Below, one piece after another: positions 31,135 through 42,039 of a DNA stretch of 64,000 bases. This DNA comes from Anadara kagoshimensis (Eukaryota; Mollusca; Bivalvia; Arcoida; Arcidae), in NCBI GenBank assembly GCA_021292105.1, contig CM037866.1, positions 3,704,607-3,768,606 on the forward strand, read 5' to 3'. The notes under the pieces are model-generated. The model saw only the letters and a list, made by a program, of their open reading frames with translations, was not told where the DNA came from and did not search any database. Made by a program: the position numbers and the translations under genes. Positions within the stretch are counted from its first letter, which is position 1, and every line of letters starts with the position of its first letter.

Positions 31135-31455
31135 GTTCTTTTTTTGTGATTTGCACTTATGTTCAAAGGGCCATAACTCCAAGGAAATAGAGCAAACCAA
31201 CTCAGATTAATGATATGCGCATCTTCGAAATGGCGAGGGATAACAAACAAGCAAATTCAGTGAATAAGGATCCATCTACAGCAGTTTCTTTAATATGCGA
31301 TTTGCACTTGTGTTCAAAGGGCCATAACTCCTAGGAAAATGAGCAAACCAAATCGGCAAATAAGCGCAGACAAGAGTTATGGACAGACGGAAGAACAGAA
31401 GAAAGGAAGGACAGACAGAAACTCAAATTTAATTTCCCCCTTTTTCTTCGAAAGG
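31135..31455 (+). repeat. GGCGG-tail repeat, internal ~165-bp duplication
   Basis: 'gttcaaagggccataactcc' occurs at 31160 and 31312, each followed by 'gagcaaacca'. The end 'ttcccccttttt' + 'cttcgaaaggcgggggata' matches window bases 20-105. Confidence 0.7.
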
Positions 31456-31471
31456 CGGGGGATATTTATTA

Positions 31472-31557
31472 TTTAAACCTGTATATAAGAGCCACCTGCC
31501 CATAAAGGTCACTTTTATTGGTTCCCTTGAGAGGTCTTTACAGACTGGTTACACTGT
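31472..31557. mobile_element. Tc1/mariner-type MITE fragment
   Basis: 'aaacctgtatataagagcca', 'cccataaaggtcactttta' and 'ttggttccctt' are the half ending in 'tggttacactgt'. Confidence 0.7.
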
Positions 31558-31594
31558 TCATGTTATAACTGGTCATACTGATTGAATGAAGGGG

Positions 31595-31880
31595 TATTAT
31601 GTCACAGTCAAGAATATTTCACTTATATCCAGGCATCACCAGCTATAGTTTAACTGGCAGAAATTTTGACATGTGCAGTGTGCTCAGAGCAATTTGCAAG
31701 AAGGGCTCTTTAACAGGCCAGGCCTGCCATGACACAGGACATGGCCTTTAAAGGTTTCTTCTAAAGGACCTGGTGACTTTCATTTCTAAATGTTGAGTGC
31801 TTGGTAAAAGAACAGTCACTCCTTTTTTTCAAGTCTGGTCAGACCTAAGTGGGATGCTAACCCACAACCTCCCACAAACA
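31595..31880 (-). mobile_element. tRNA-derived SINE, head degraded
   Basis: Plus strand reads from the tail 'aagaatatttcacttatatc' to 'ttggtaaaagaacagtcact' and 'taacccacaacctcccac'. The head after box B is missing. Confidence 0.82.
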
Positions 31881-31892
31881 CTAGTCATATTA

Positions 31893-32185
31893 CAGAAAGA
31901 AAATCTTCAAAATTCGTTGAAAACTTTATTCTGCTCAAGCTGAATGTTTTTTCAGTAAAAATGGTGTTTTTATCTCGAAAATTATATTTTTTTCAACAAT
32001 TTTTGCATAAAAGATAGAAATTTGCTTTTCAAGGGAAAAATGAGTTTTTTTGCATACATTTAGATCATTAATTTAGGATTTCACTTACAAGTACTGCAAA
32101 CATTTTAATATTTAAATTTTACGAACGGAATTAAACATGATGATTATAATATAAACCTACGGTAAATATAAATTTGTATACTCAT
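31893..32185. repeat. ~300-bp AT-rich dispersed repeat, copy 1
   Basis: Landmarks 'gaaaatcttcaaaatt', 'gtgtttttatctcgaaaa', 'ttgcatacatttagatca' and 'gatgattataatataaacct' recur in order at 36480-36812 plus 36985-37060, and at 37960-38285. As at 38.3 kb, a SINE follows within 50 bp, so the two loci look like segmental copies. Confidence 0.75.
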
Positions 32186-32196
32186 CTTTGAATGGA

Positions 32197-32378
32197 GTTG
32201 AGTTGAGTAATAGTGTTTAACACCCCAATCAAGAAAATTTCACTTATTTTAAGACGTTGCCAGCTATAGGCAAAGGTGCAGAAATTTTGCCTGTGTATTG
32301 TGCTGATGGCATTATACAGCAGGGTTCTTTAGCATGCCAAGCCCACCCTGACACGGTACATTGTTTATTTTTAATTCC

Positions 32379-32414
<36 letters not shown>

Positions 32415-32567
32415 AACATGACTTTCATTTCTTAATGCCGAGTGCTCAGCGAAAGAACAGTCACTACCAACTTTCAAGTCTTGGGTCAGACCCGGCCGGG
32501 GATCGAACACACGACCTCCCACTTATGGAGCAAGCACTCTTCCTACTGAGCTACTGCAGTGGTTCAT
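32197..32567 (-). mobile_element. tRNA-derived SINE, full length with A-run insertion
   Basis: Tail at left ('gagttgagttgagtaatagt'), tRNA head at right ('gggatcgaacacacgacctc' containing box B reversed; 'actgagctactgcagtgg' containing box A reversed). An A32 tract at 32382-32413 interrupts the body. Confidence 0.9.
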
Positions 32568-33079
32568 TTATAGATGGCAGTGTATTTAAAGGAAAACATA
32601 AAAAGCTGGTTAAAAAATTCAGTATTTCTGCAATAGTTTCTAATTTACTCAATCTGATACCGGTCAAGCAAAATTTATTGATAATATCCATTAAATGACA
32701 CGACCAATTGGAACATCTTATCGAATAGAGATGCCGTTTTCACTCCTCATCAGAGAACTTCAGCTCTCTACAATTGGAGGCTAATTCAGTCATTCAGTGG
32801 CCATCTTCGAGCTTTTCATTCTAGACTTGATACACATTTTCCGATTTGCATTTATCAAATTCGGAAACCTTTTATTAGATTTGTCGTAAAGTATATTGTC
32901 TGCTAAATATACTTTGTTAAAGTTACTATCTTGTATACATATACCATAATCATGTTTGGTCATTTTGGCATTGAATTATGGGTAATTGCATGTGATCAAA
33001 TTAACAATCTATTGCATTGTGGGTAATTGTATACCATGATACCTAATATTAGCTCTGACTAATATCAACCCATGTACAG

Positions 33080-33081
<2 letters not shown>
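32568..33081. other. AT-rich unique sequence
   Basis: A short duplication of 'attgtgggtaattgtatacc / attatgggtaattgcatg' near 32970-33030. No gene recognised. Confidence 0.45.

Positions 33082-33110
<29 letters not shown>
33082..33110. repeat. (TA)n microsatellite
   Basis: About 14 TA dinucleotides. A (TC)n tract follows at 33372-33398. Confidence 0.9.
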
Positions 33111-33111
<1 letters not shown>

Positions 33112-33447
33112 GTGATAAAAGTTCTAATTTTCTATCCATTCAGCCTTACGGGCTTCCTGATTAACTTGCAATTGTTTATTTACCAGCACATGTGCTATGG
33201 GTTTCATTACAGAAAATCCTCCTCATCCAGCACATCAGAGATGCTTGGATTAGAGGGGGGGTTTAATTACATACTGTCATGTGGTGATTTAGATTTTCTA
33301 TTAAAATAATGCATTCAAAATCAGCACATGATACATATTACAAATTAACATTTACCATCAATCAAATTTCAGGTCTCTCTCTCTCTCTTCTCTCTCTTGC
33401 ACTTTTGTGAATGAGTCCTGGACCCTTGTAATGGTGAAAAGAAGCAA

Positions 33448-33660
33448 ATTACATATTATACCAGTTTTAATTTTACAGCACTAGACAGCCATTTCAGAAT
33501 ACAATTCCTCATCAGTACTGCTTGGAACAAAATTATGAAACCAAAATTGTTATCGAGATGTTGAAAAGATACCCAAAGGACCAAAAATTAAGCTAGGGAA
33601 ATTAACTTTGCATGAGGGAGTATAACTTAATTTTTGAGAAATTTCAAATTTTAACTAGCA
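33448..33660 (-). mobile_element. Hammerhead-bearing repeat family, copy 2
   Basis: Same order of landmarks as 49690-49915: 'attacatattataccag', 'cctcatcagtactgctt', 'attatgaaaccaaaattg', 'acccaaaggaccaaaa', 'actttgcatgagggagtat' and 'tttttgagaaatttc'. Probably the end of a Penelope-like or other ribozyme-containing retroelement. No reverse transcriptase ORF nearby. Confidence 0.65.
33475..33523 (-). ncRNA. Hammerhead-ribozyme-like motif
   Basis: On the minus strand: stem I strand AGCAGTA; core CTGATGA (33515 to 33509); stem II GGAAT/ATTCT with loop TGT; GAAA (33495 to 33492); a very short stem III; GTC cleavage triplet (33486 to 33484); then TAGTGCT pairing with AGCAGTA at 6 of 7 positions. 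All conserved core bases are intact and GTC is a favoured cleavage triplet. The paralogue at 49721-49767 has perfect stem I pairing but AAAA in place of GAAA. Confidence 0.55.
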
Positions 33661-34007
33661 CCGAATTTAGACAATAGTATATTTTAATAATGCATTGCCA
33701 AAATTGTGAAAAAAACAAAAAAAAAAACAAAAAAACATTTAAGTGGTTGACAACTCCAAATACTGTTGCTAAAGCTAAAATTTCCAAAATTGTAAAAACT
33801 GGCAGAGTAATTGTGATTATAAAATCATAAGATTCTGAAATGTGAATGGGGTACAAAGATAAATGCCTGAAAAAAGTCCCAGTGAGAGCCCAAATCTTAT
33901 TGTCAGATATACTTTAATTCTGAGCAAATGTTTGGTTTTCACTGTATTAATTTTTAAACTGTAATTTATACCAATATTTGTTTCCTCATGAAAAAATAAG
34001 TATGTAC
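33661..34007. other. AT-rich sequence, nothing recognised
   Basis: Poly-A tracts at 33710-33735. ORFs of 70-84 codons are without features. Confidence 0.45.
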
Positions 34008-34257
34008 CTGTGAGCCACAAGCTCACAAAAAATACCCCCCCTCCTCCCCCCCCCCCCCCCCCCGGTTCCAAAAATCCATCAGATCAAATAGGAGGTGCAT
34101 ATCTATATATATCACAAAGATTGTGTGAAAGTTTCATGAAAATCCATTGAAGGGTTTAGGAGGAGTTGCGGATATGAGATAGGTACCCTAAGGTGTAACA
34201 GAAGGACGGACACCCCTATCACTATATACCCCCCACTTTTTAAGCGGGGGTATTATA
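34008..34257 (+). mobile_element. CGGGGG-tail dispersed repeat, copy 2
   Basis: Parallel to 16535-16786: 'ctgtgagccacaagctcac', a C-run (C19 near 34045), 'aaagattgtgtgaaagtttc', 'taggtaccctaaggtgtaac', and 'ccccccactttttaagcggg'. Confidence 0.85.
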
Positions 34258-34332
34258 AGCAGGATGGTTGAGGGCTATGGTTATAACATTGTGTGGTTGC
34301 TCCAGTGCCTGTCCAAAGTTACTAATTGACCA

Positions 34333-34580
34333 CTGCGGTATCTCAGTTAAGAGTGCTCGCTCCAAAAGTGGGAGGTCGTGGGTTCAGATGGGAACTTAAA
34401 ATAAGTGAGGTCCCGTGTCACAGTAGGCTTGGCATGATAAACAACCCTGCTGTATAATGCAATAAGTGCAACGCATAGGCAAAATTTCAGCACCTTTGCC
34501 TATAGCTGGTGATGTCTCGATATAAGTGAAAAATTCTTGACTAGGACGTTAAACACCATTACTCAACTCGACTCGACTCA
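34333..34580 (+). mobile_element. tRNA-derived SINE with internal deletion
   Basis: Head 'ccactgcggtatctcagtta' and 'gtcgtgggttcag' (box B), then a jump over about 80 bp of body directly to 'atgggaacttaaaataagtg'. The tail is complete: 'attcttgactaggacgttaa', then 'cattactcaactcgactcga'. Confidence 0.88.
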
Positions 34581-35165
34581 AAATCACAAATTTTTAAATC
34601 AGTGTCAGGAAATATGATTTGTTTAGGGTAATAGTTTGCATATCTCTCTCACTCAAAGAAATATTATAAGCCATTGCACATTACAATGCCGTGTTGAAAA
34701 GCTTTAAATAAAAGGACTTTCCTAACAAACTGCACCATATTTCTAAAAATTGTTAATTGAATCGGAATATTTGTTTTATACCGATCATAAATATATAGAA
34801 ACATATAACATAAAATGAACGCAGGAAATCAATACCTCTTAAATCAGATTTTTTATCTCGATTATCTCGACGATCATCTGAGACAGCAATTATCTGAGCC
34901 AGCGATCATCTGAGCCAGCGATCATCTCAGCGTATAAATTTTACAAATTCCAATATCAATAATAATAACAATGAGTTTTGTTTGTCATTTAACAAAGACG
35001 ACATTTGCATATTATTGAAATTTTTCATCAATATTACACGGCTAAACATAATATAGAATCAATTCTAGCTTCTAAATTTATGGATATTACATGTTAAATA
35101 AATTATTTTGAAAAAAAAAATCACAATAAATTGGCTGGGACATGTGTTTAAAGATTGATTTTAAG
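34581..35165. other. AT-rich sequence with a small GATCATCTGAG repeat
   Basis: 'gatcatctgagccagc'-like 18-19-bp units recur about four times at 34868-34935. Otherwise nothing recognised. Confidence 0.5.
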
Positions 35166-35392
35166 TATAGGCAAACAACATTGACCTGTCAGCTTGACCT
35201 TTCATTTAAATATTTATTATTGAGTAAATGTATCACACGTGTCAACTCCGTCTTTATTATGAGAACACTAATCAAGTGCCAGGATTATAAAATATCTGTG
35301 AATCCTAATAATACCCATGTATAGGGTGGGTCCTTGTATATGAATATTTATAACTAAAGGTCAAGCAGACAGGTCAATGTTGTTTACCTATA
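35166..35392. mobile_element. MITE with 38-bp inverted repeats
   Basis: Left end 'tataggcaaacaacattgac' + 'ctgtcagcttgacctttc'; right end 'aaggtcaagcagacaggtca' + 'atgttgtttacctata'. About three mismatches over 38 bp. Half copies lie at 37640-37715 and 44528-44571, and related motifs at 8473, 8976, 9473 and 14480. TA flanking suggests a TA-targeting superfamily. No ORF. Confidence 0.82.
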
Positions 35393-35496
35393 CAGAAGTA
35401 TGAATTATTAAAACAAACTTATTGTGTTAAGGACTGATAGGGTCTTCCATGAAATAAAGAATAATCCATGGTAGAATCCATATTATATGCAATATC

Positions 35497-36022
35497 AGAC
35501 TGAGTTGAGTTGAGTAATATAAGTTACATGGTTTGTAAGTGTCCGGTACGGAATGATACAGGGTCAGTAGGAAAGATACCGGGTGAGGCCGCAGCCGCAG
35601 TATTTTTGCGCGTGTGGCTATGTACGGAATGATACTGGGTTGGTCATGCGATTCGATTTAGCCAATCATTTCCAAAGATTTTAGTCAGAGGTAGGGTAAT
35701 GGTGTCTGATGTCCCAGTCAAGAATATTTCACTTTTATCGAGACATCGTCAGCTATAGGCAAAGATGCAGAAATTTTACCTATGCATTGTGCTGATGGCA
35801 TGATACAACAGGGTTTTTTATCATGCCATGCCTACCATGAAATAGGACCTTGTTTATTTATAGTTCCCATCCGAAAGAACCTTGACTTTCATTTCGAAAT
35901 GCAGAGTGCTTGGCGAAAAAACAATCACTACCCATTTTCTGGGTCACACCTGGCTGGGGATCGAACCCACGACCTCCCACGTACGAAGCGAGCACTCTAC
36001 CAACTGAGCTACCGCAGAGGAT
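35497..36022 (-). mobile_element. tRNA-derived SINE, intact head, ~185-bp insert
   Basis: Right end: 'gatcgaacccacgacctccc' and 'accaactgagctaccgcaga' are an excellent reversed box B and box A. The tail motif 'gagttgagttgagtaat' at 35497 is separated from the rest ('gtaatggtgtctgatgtccc', 35697) by about 185 bp of unrelated sequence, with 'gtaat' at both junctions. Confidence 0.85.
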
Positions 36023-36479
36023 TCTATATCTGACTGAGATCATCCACATTGGTCAAGGTCTGATATGACATATGATATAGCTTCCACCATATTTTATTGT
36101 TTATCATATATTTAATATTTCATCATTTAAAACAAATAATGCATGACAGAAATTTGCCATAAATATGATGAAAATTCAACTTGACACCAATTAGACGACA
36201 AAATACATTCCTCCAAATACCGCCACTCACGACATCGCATAATTCTCATCAGATGAAACCTTTGAAAGGCCTAATGTTGTCCTCAAAGGACTTTCTTAAC
36301 TATATATAGTGATAAGTTCTATCTGTTCCGAGTAGTCGGTTTGATATCGATATCAGACCGGTGATACGGCTATTCCTAACGGGCACGTGCTGTTGGGTGA
36401 TATGGATTATGTCATTTTAGCTATACCAATGCATGCATGAAATATGCATTTACTACAAAAACTATGATAAATGTTTAAT
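36023..36479. other. AT-rich unique sequence
   Basis: No gene, array or TE terminus recognised. Confidence 0.45.
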
Positions 36480-36812
36480 ACTGCTCAAATCATTACAGAC
36501 TGAAATCTTCACAAATTTAAATGAAGTGGTTGAAAAAATTATTCTGCCAATGTTGACTGTTTTTTTTCAGGTAAAAGAGTGTTTTTATCTTGAAAAAATT
36601 AGGTTTCACATATTTTCATATTTTTCCCCCTAAATTTTTCAAGAAACGAGTTTGTTTCAGTTTAGTGTTTTTTTAGCTGAAATTATATTTATATCTTTAA
36701 AATTTTATTTTTCACATATTTATATATTTTGCCTAAATTTTTTTTTCCACAAAAAACAAGTTTCTTGCATACATTTAGATCAGAAAGACAAGATTTCACT
36801 TATAAATCTTCA
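36480..36812. repeat. ~300-bp AT-rich dispersed repeat, copy 2
   Basis: Matches 31893-32185 and 37960-38285 ('tgtttttatcttgaaaa', 'ttgcatacatttagatca'). It is split by the MITE at 36811-36981, with the remainder ('gatttgatgatcgtaatat') at 36998-37060. Confidence 0.7.
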
Positions 36813-36981
36813 ATACAATCCAACCTGCCTTAAAGGCCACCTCTGTATAAGGGCCAGTAGAATTGTATCCAAATTTTTCTTTACTCATATTATTTGAACC
36901 TGTATATAAAGGCCACCTGTCCATAGAGGTCACCTTTACAAGTTCCTTTGGATGGCCTTTTATAGACAGGTTTGACTGTAT
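36811..36981. mobile_element. Tc1/mariner-type MITE, full length
   Basis: 'acaatccaacctgccttaaa' to 'agacaggtttgactgta', about 170 bp, inserted into the AT-rich repeat at 36480-37060. Confidence 0.87.
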
Positions 36982-37069
36982 GTTCAATTCTATAAATCAG
37001 AAATTTGATTTGATGATCGTAATATAAATCTATCGCAATGTACATTTGTAATGTATGTTGTATATATAT

Positions 37070-37509
37070 CAGGGTTCGTACAGACATTTGGACTCCAAAT
37101 TTAAGGACTTTTTAGGGTCTTTTCAGGGTCTTATTTGCAAATTTAAGGCCTAATCAGAGGGACGATTGTAGCAAAAAAATATTGGTGCAAAGGCAATTAA
37201 ATCAATAAAACAATTATTTACGTGTCCATAGTAACGACACTTAAAGTGAAGGTTGAAGTTGAGCATTCAGATGGGCCAGGTACCTTGAAATTGCCCATTT
37301 CAACATAAGTTATCCACTTAGTATTTATTTACATCGGTCTATTTGCAACCACTTAATATCGAAATAAAGACACCCAACTGGCCAAATTCAAGGGCTTTTT
37401 AGGGCCTTCAGGATAAATTCAAGGGCTGTTTAGGGTCAGACTTGTTTTTAGGGTCTTTTTAGGACAAACCTCAAAATTTAAGGACTTTTCCAGGCCTGTA
37501 CGAACCCTG
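37070..37509. mobile_element. CAGGGTTCGTACAG MITE, copy 2
   Basis: 440 bp, 14-bp terminal inverted repeats intact, flanked by 'tatat' on both sides within a TA-rich target. Interior as at 17521. Confidence 0.87.
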
Positions 37510-37639
37510 TATATATACACAGTTAGGCCATGCCAGTTATTTTCTTTGTTAACCGTCCGTTGGCAGGTTCATGTTGAGACTTCTAATGTATCAAGGGGAG
37601 GAATGTGGAACTATGTACTACGGTAACTGTGACTCTTAC

Positions 37640-37959
37640 ACTACCCATGTATTGGGTGGCTAATTGAATATTCTTATGAAAGGTCAAGCAGACAGGTCAA
37701 TGTTGTTTGACTATATGAGCCATTATGACATTATATCAATCTATGAATGTTAATCATTAAAATCGGTCATTATTGATGGTATATAATAATTTGATACAAT
37801 CTCTACTATGTACAATGTACATTTAATTTATAGTACAAATATTAACTCTTGTCATAGTCTGTCAATATTCCATTAATTATGTTTGACAGAAATATCCACT
37901 GCCATCCATAAATACACTGCCATCCATAAATTATCATAAATGTCTAAAACTGGTCCCTA
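37640..37959. other. Half MITE followed by AT-rich sequence
   Basis: 37670-37715 ('aaggtcaagcagacaggtca' + 'atgttgtttgactata') is the right end of the 35166-type MITE. The rest shows no recognisable feature. Confidence 0.6.
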
Positions 37960-38285
37960 TCACAACAGACTCAAAATCTTCACAAAATTAAAATGTTGGA
38001 AATATCATTATGCTAAAGCTAAGTGTTTTTCAATTAAAATAGTAATTTTATCTTGAAAAATATAATTTTCGCTAATTTTTATATATTTTTCCTCAAAATT
38101 TCAGAAAATTCCAAGAAAATGATTTGGTTTTCAGGAAAAAACAACTTTATTACATACAATTAGATCATAAAGTTAAGATATCACTTTCAAATACAGAAAT
38201 TAAAATCTTCAATATTTCAATTGTATGTACAAAATTTGATATGATGATTATAATGTAAACCTATGTTGTTTATAGATGGCAGTTT
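37960..38285. repeat. ~300-bp AT-rich dispersed repeat, copy 3
   Basis: Landmarks as at 31893, ending 'gatgattataatgtaaacct'. A SINE in the same relative position follows at 38325. Confidence 0.72.
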
Positions 38286-38324
38286 ATATCCATACTTGCC
38301 TAACATTTTGTGAGACTAGGAGTT

Positions 38325-38450
38325 CAGTTGAGTTTAATAATGGTGTTTAATGTCCCTGTCAAAAATATTTCACTTATATCCAGATGTTACCAGCTATAGG
38401 TAAAGGTGCAGGCATTTGCCTGTGCATTGTGCATTATATAGCAGGTATAT
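38325..38450 (-). mobile_element. tRNA-derived SINE, 5'-truncated
   Basis: Only the tail half: 'gttgagtttaataatggtgt', 'aatatttcacttatatccag' and 'accagctataggtaaagg', then it stops near 'gcattatatagcagg'. Confidence 0.82.
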
Positions 38451-38639
38451 TTTTCCTGCATATATTTATTTATTTATTTGTAACAATTTTAACCATTTTC
38501 AACAATCTATCTTACAAACATCAAACATCAATATTTTTGCAAAAATGTTACATGGATATGATCCATATGGTCCTATAAAACAAAGTCATTGAATGAAGGC
38601 TCAATGGTCTTATGGCCGCTTAGAGGTAGAACACTAGTA

Positions 38640-39400
38640 CTGTTTAGGCCGAGAAATATATGTTTTCTTGACCTACAAAACGAAATTAACAGTGTTTTTG
38701 GTGGAAACATACAATCTGTTTTCTTGGCCTATTGAATGCAATTAACAGTGTTTTTGGTGGAAACATACAATCTGGTTTTTTTTGGCCTATTAAATGCAAT
38801 TAACAGGGTTTTTGGTGGAAACATACAATCTGTTTTTTTGGCCTATTAAAAGCAATTAACAATATTGTTGTTAGAATCATAAATGTTTTCTTGGTCTATA
38901 CAATGGGATTTATGATATAAACAAAATGAAATTAACAATATTGTTGGTGGAAACATACAACATGTTGTTTTGGCCTATTAAATGCAATTAACAATATTGT
39001 TGAAGGAAACAAACAATAAGTTGTCTTGGCCTATAAATGGAATTGACAATATAAACAAAATGAAATTACTACTACTATTATTATATAATTAATTATACAC
39101 CTTTATTAGACGTTTAAGTTGTTTAAGATATAGGAGACTGGTTAATATTAGAGATATTCTCTAGTTCCAGAATCCTATTAATTATTTATAATGTTATATC
39201 TATTGTATTTAATTCATCCAATAAATACTGTTTAAACTAAAATGAAATTAACAATATTGTTGGTGGAAACATTTAACATGTTTTCTTGGCCTATACAATG
39301 GGATTTATGATATAAACAAAATGAAATTAACAATATTGTTGATAGAAACATAAAACATGTTTTCTTGGCCTATAAAACAAAATTTACAACATCAGGAGGC
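38640..39400. repeat. ~56-62-bp AT-rich tandem array, ~9 copies
   Basis: The unit 'ttggtggaaacatacaatct' + 'gttttcttggcctattaaat' + 'gcaattaacagtg' is repeated with drift. An unrelated segment of about 180 bp (39065-39240) interrupts it. Confidence 0.85.
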
Positions 39401-39679
39401 ACAATAAAATTATTATGAAATTAACAATACAATGTCATTTGTAATCGTGTGTATTATAATCCAATCCGCAGACATTTATTAATAAAACACAAAGCATCTA
39501 TCAATTTCAACTCAATATCTAATTTATATTGATACCAGTGACACTCGAAACCAACATTTGATTTCTGGGGTACTGGAGAGGGAAGTTGATTGAAGGCTTA
39601 TGGAATTTTTTTGGATTTAATTGGATGAGGATTAATGCTAAAGTCCAGAATAATTTGTAGATGACAGATTTTTGTTGTG

Positions 39680-40676
39680 GCGAGTTGATGAGTAAGTGAA
39701 TGAGTCAGAGAGCAAGTGAGTAAGTGAGTGAGTAATTGAGTTAGTGAGTGTGTGAGTATGTGAGCTGGTGTGTGAGTAGGTGAGTGAGTAGGTATGTTGG
39801 TTAGTGAGTAAGTAAGTTGGTTAGTGAGTAGATGTGTTTGTAAGTGAGTGAGGAAATATGTGAGTGTGTGAGTAGGTGAGTTGTTGAGTGAGTAGGTGAA
39901 CTGGTGAGTGAGTGAGTAGGCAAGTAAGTAGGTGAGTGTAAGTAGGTGAGTGAGTGAGTAGGTGAGTGAGTAGGTGAGTGAGTGATTGATTGAGTGAGTG
40001 AGTGAGTGAGTATGTGAGTGAGTGAGTGAGTGAGTGAGTGAGTGAGTGAGTGAGTGAGTGAGTGAGTAGGTAGGTGAGTGAGTATGAAAGTAGGTGAGCG
40101 GGTAAGTGAGTGAGTGAGTAAGTAAATAAGTGAGTGAGTAGGTGAGTGAGTGTGTAAGCAGGTGAGTTGGTGTGTGAGTTGGTGAGAGTAAGTGAGTTGG
40201 TGAGTGAGTAGGTAAGTGAGTAGGTAAGTGAGTTGGTGTGTGAGTTGGTGAGAGTAAGTGAGTTGGTGAGTGAGTAGGTAAGTGAGTGTGTAAGCAGGTG
40301 AGTCAGTATGTGAGTTGGTGAAAGTAAGTGAGTGTGTGAATGATTGAGTGAGTGAGTGAGTGAGTGAATTAGTGAGTGGTTTGGTAAGTGAGTTGGTGAG
40401 TGAATAGGTAAGTGAGTTGGTGAGTGAATAGGTAAGTGAGTTGGTGAGTGAATAGGTAAGTGAGTTGGTGAGTGAATAGGTAAGTGAGTTGGTGAGTGAA
40501 TAGGTAAGTGAGTTGGTGAGTGAATAGGTAAGTGAGTTGGTGAGTGAATAGGTAAGTGAGTTGGTGAGTGAATAGGTAAGTGAGTTGGTGAGTGAATAGG
40601 TAAGTGAGTTGGTGATTGAGAGAGTAAGTAAATGAGTGAGTAAATTAGTGGGCGAGTAAGTAAGTGGATGGGTTAG
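39680..40676. repeat. (GAGT)n-derived array with 24-bp sub-array
   Basis: Tetranucleotide 'gagt' repeats with 'gtaggtgagtgag' variants. At 40388-40610 a 24-bp unit ('gagttggtgagtgaatag' + 'gtaagt') repeats about nine times. As 24 is divisible by 3, the complementary strand is open for 310 codons (LTNSLTYS repeats). This is a translation of simple sequence, not a gene. Confidence 0.93.
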
Positions 40677-40681
40677 TAAAA

Positions 40682-40716
<35 letters not shown>

Positions 40717-40719
40717 ATA
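40677..40719. repeat. (AAAT)n microsatellite
   Basis: About ten 'aaat' repeats adjoining the GAGT array. Confidence 0.93.
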
Positions 40720-41294
40720 TGATACACTATCATGACTTCACTTAATCAAAATTATTTATCCAGAAAAAAATCCTCCTCCTTTTAATGAACAGGGATGATA
40801 GTCTTTAGTCTGTGCCGTCCAATTTCAGAATATGTGCCATGGTATCAAATTTTATATCCACTCGATTACACCCGTTCTTCAATCCCATAAGGCCATGTAA
40901 TTGTATTAAGAAAATCTTTATCGAGCAAATATTCGCTCGCTCTCGCTACTAGATACGTTCATGCTATGCGATATTATTAAATGTTTGCGTTTTTTATTGA
41001 CTAGGGAAACAAAAAACCTAATGTTAAATTGCCTTCTAATACAATTTTACAAGATAATGCATATAAATTAATATTGATACAGAAATTGATAGCCAGCTGT
41101 GAAACAGCAAAAACTAATATGGAAATTTTCAGCACTGCGCAATAAAATAATCTAAAGTGACCAGTTGAATAATATGGCAATACAAACATTCAATCTATGC
41201 ACATTTTCCCGAATAATTCAATCGTCAATTTATTGTCAAATTCAATCTCTTGTGGAGGTGCTTAAGCTATAGGCAGTTCTGGCAAGGTGAAAAA
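40720..41294. other. Unique AT-rich sequence
   Basis: No gene or repeat recognised. Confidence 0.45.
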
Positions 41295-41465
41295 AATTGA
41301 GAGAGAGAGAGAGAGAGAGAAATGTTGGGAAGAGGGGAGATGGAGAGAAAGAAATGGGAGAGAGAGATGTTGAGAAAAATATTTGAGAGTGATAGGGTGA
41401 AAAGTAAAATGTTCAGAGAGGGAAGATTTTGTGAAAAAGAAATCTGAGAGAGAGAGAGAGAGCCT
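41295..41465. repeat. GA-rich microsatellite region
   Basis: (GA)n at 41298-41321 and 41450-41462, with impure purine sequence between them. Confidence 0.85.
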
Positions 41466-41523
41466 TATTCAACAAACATCGCAGACCTAAAACTTGTAAA
41501 CATTCAGAGAGAGAAAAGAGCCA

Positions 41524-41687
41524 TACAGTCAAACCTGTCTTTACAGCCACCTACGGAAACTGTTAAAAGTGGCCTTCATATACAGGTTCAAATTACCTAA
41601 ATAGAGAGAAATTGAGATAAAATTTTACTGGCCTTTATAAACAGGTGACACTTTTATAAAGGTGGCCTTTAAGACAGGTTTGACTGT
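41524..41687. mobile_element. Tc1/mariner-type MITE, full length
   Basis: 'tacagtcaaacctgtcttta' to 'aagacaggtttgactgtg', about 164 bp, with interior 'ataaaattttactggccttt'. Confidence 0.88.
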
Positions 41688-42039
41688 GTTAGTTTTTTAA
41701 CTTAATAGTATATAAAAAATATGTGATCATTACACAATTTGGTCACCATAGCAACCAGACTTTTAGAAACTAATAATCCTTTTTAATAAAACACAATTTA
41801 TTCACCGAATGAACATCTGAGCAAGTGTTAATTAAACAGAAATTTTTCTGATGTTATTATTGCATGTGGTGTAGGTGGGCGTGATTCAAAGATTGGGGAT
41901 TAATTTGCTTGTAATTTTTTTTTTTATTTATTTAATAAACAAATAACAAGTTGCCTTCTCATTCAAAGGTAGCGAACTAATTCTGCTTTATTCAAAATTT
42001 AGAAAATAAAAAAGAAATTCTTTTGATTAATTTTTCTCA
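41688..42039. other. AT-rich sequence, nothing recognised
   Basis: Poly-T near 41918. No other structure. Confidence 0.45.

Noticed and set aside
34045-34063. G-quadruplex on the minus strand
   Set aside because: A simple homopolymer C-run inside a dispersed repeat; such runs also occur at 9669, 14640 and 14765 and need not be functional.
39801-40733. 310-codon minus-strand ORF
   Set aside because: It translates (GAGT)n and 24-bp simple repeats into LTNSLTYS repeats, starting in an (AAAT)n tract. No domain, no splice or start context.
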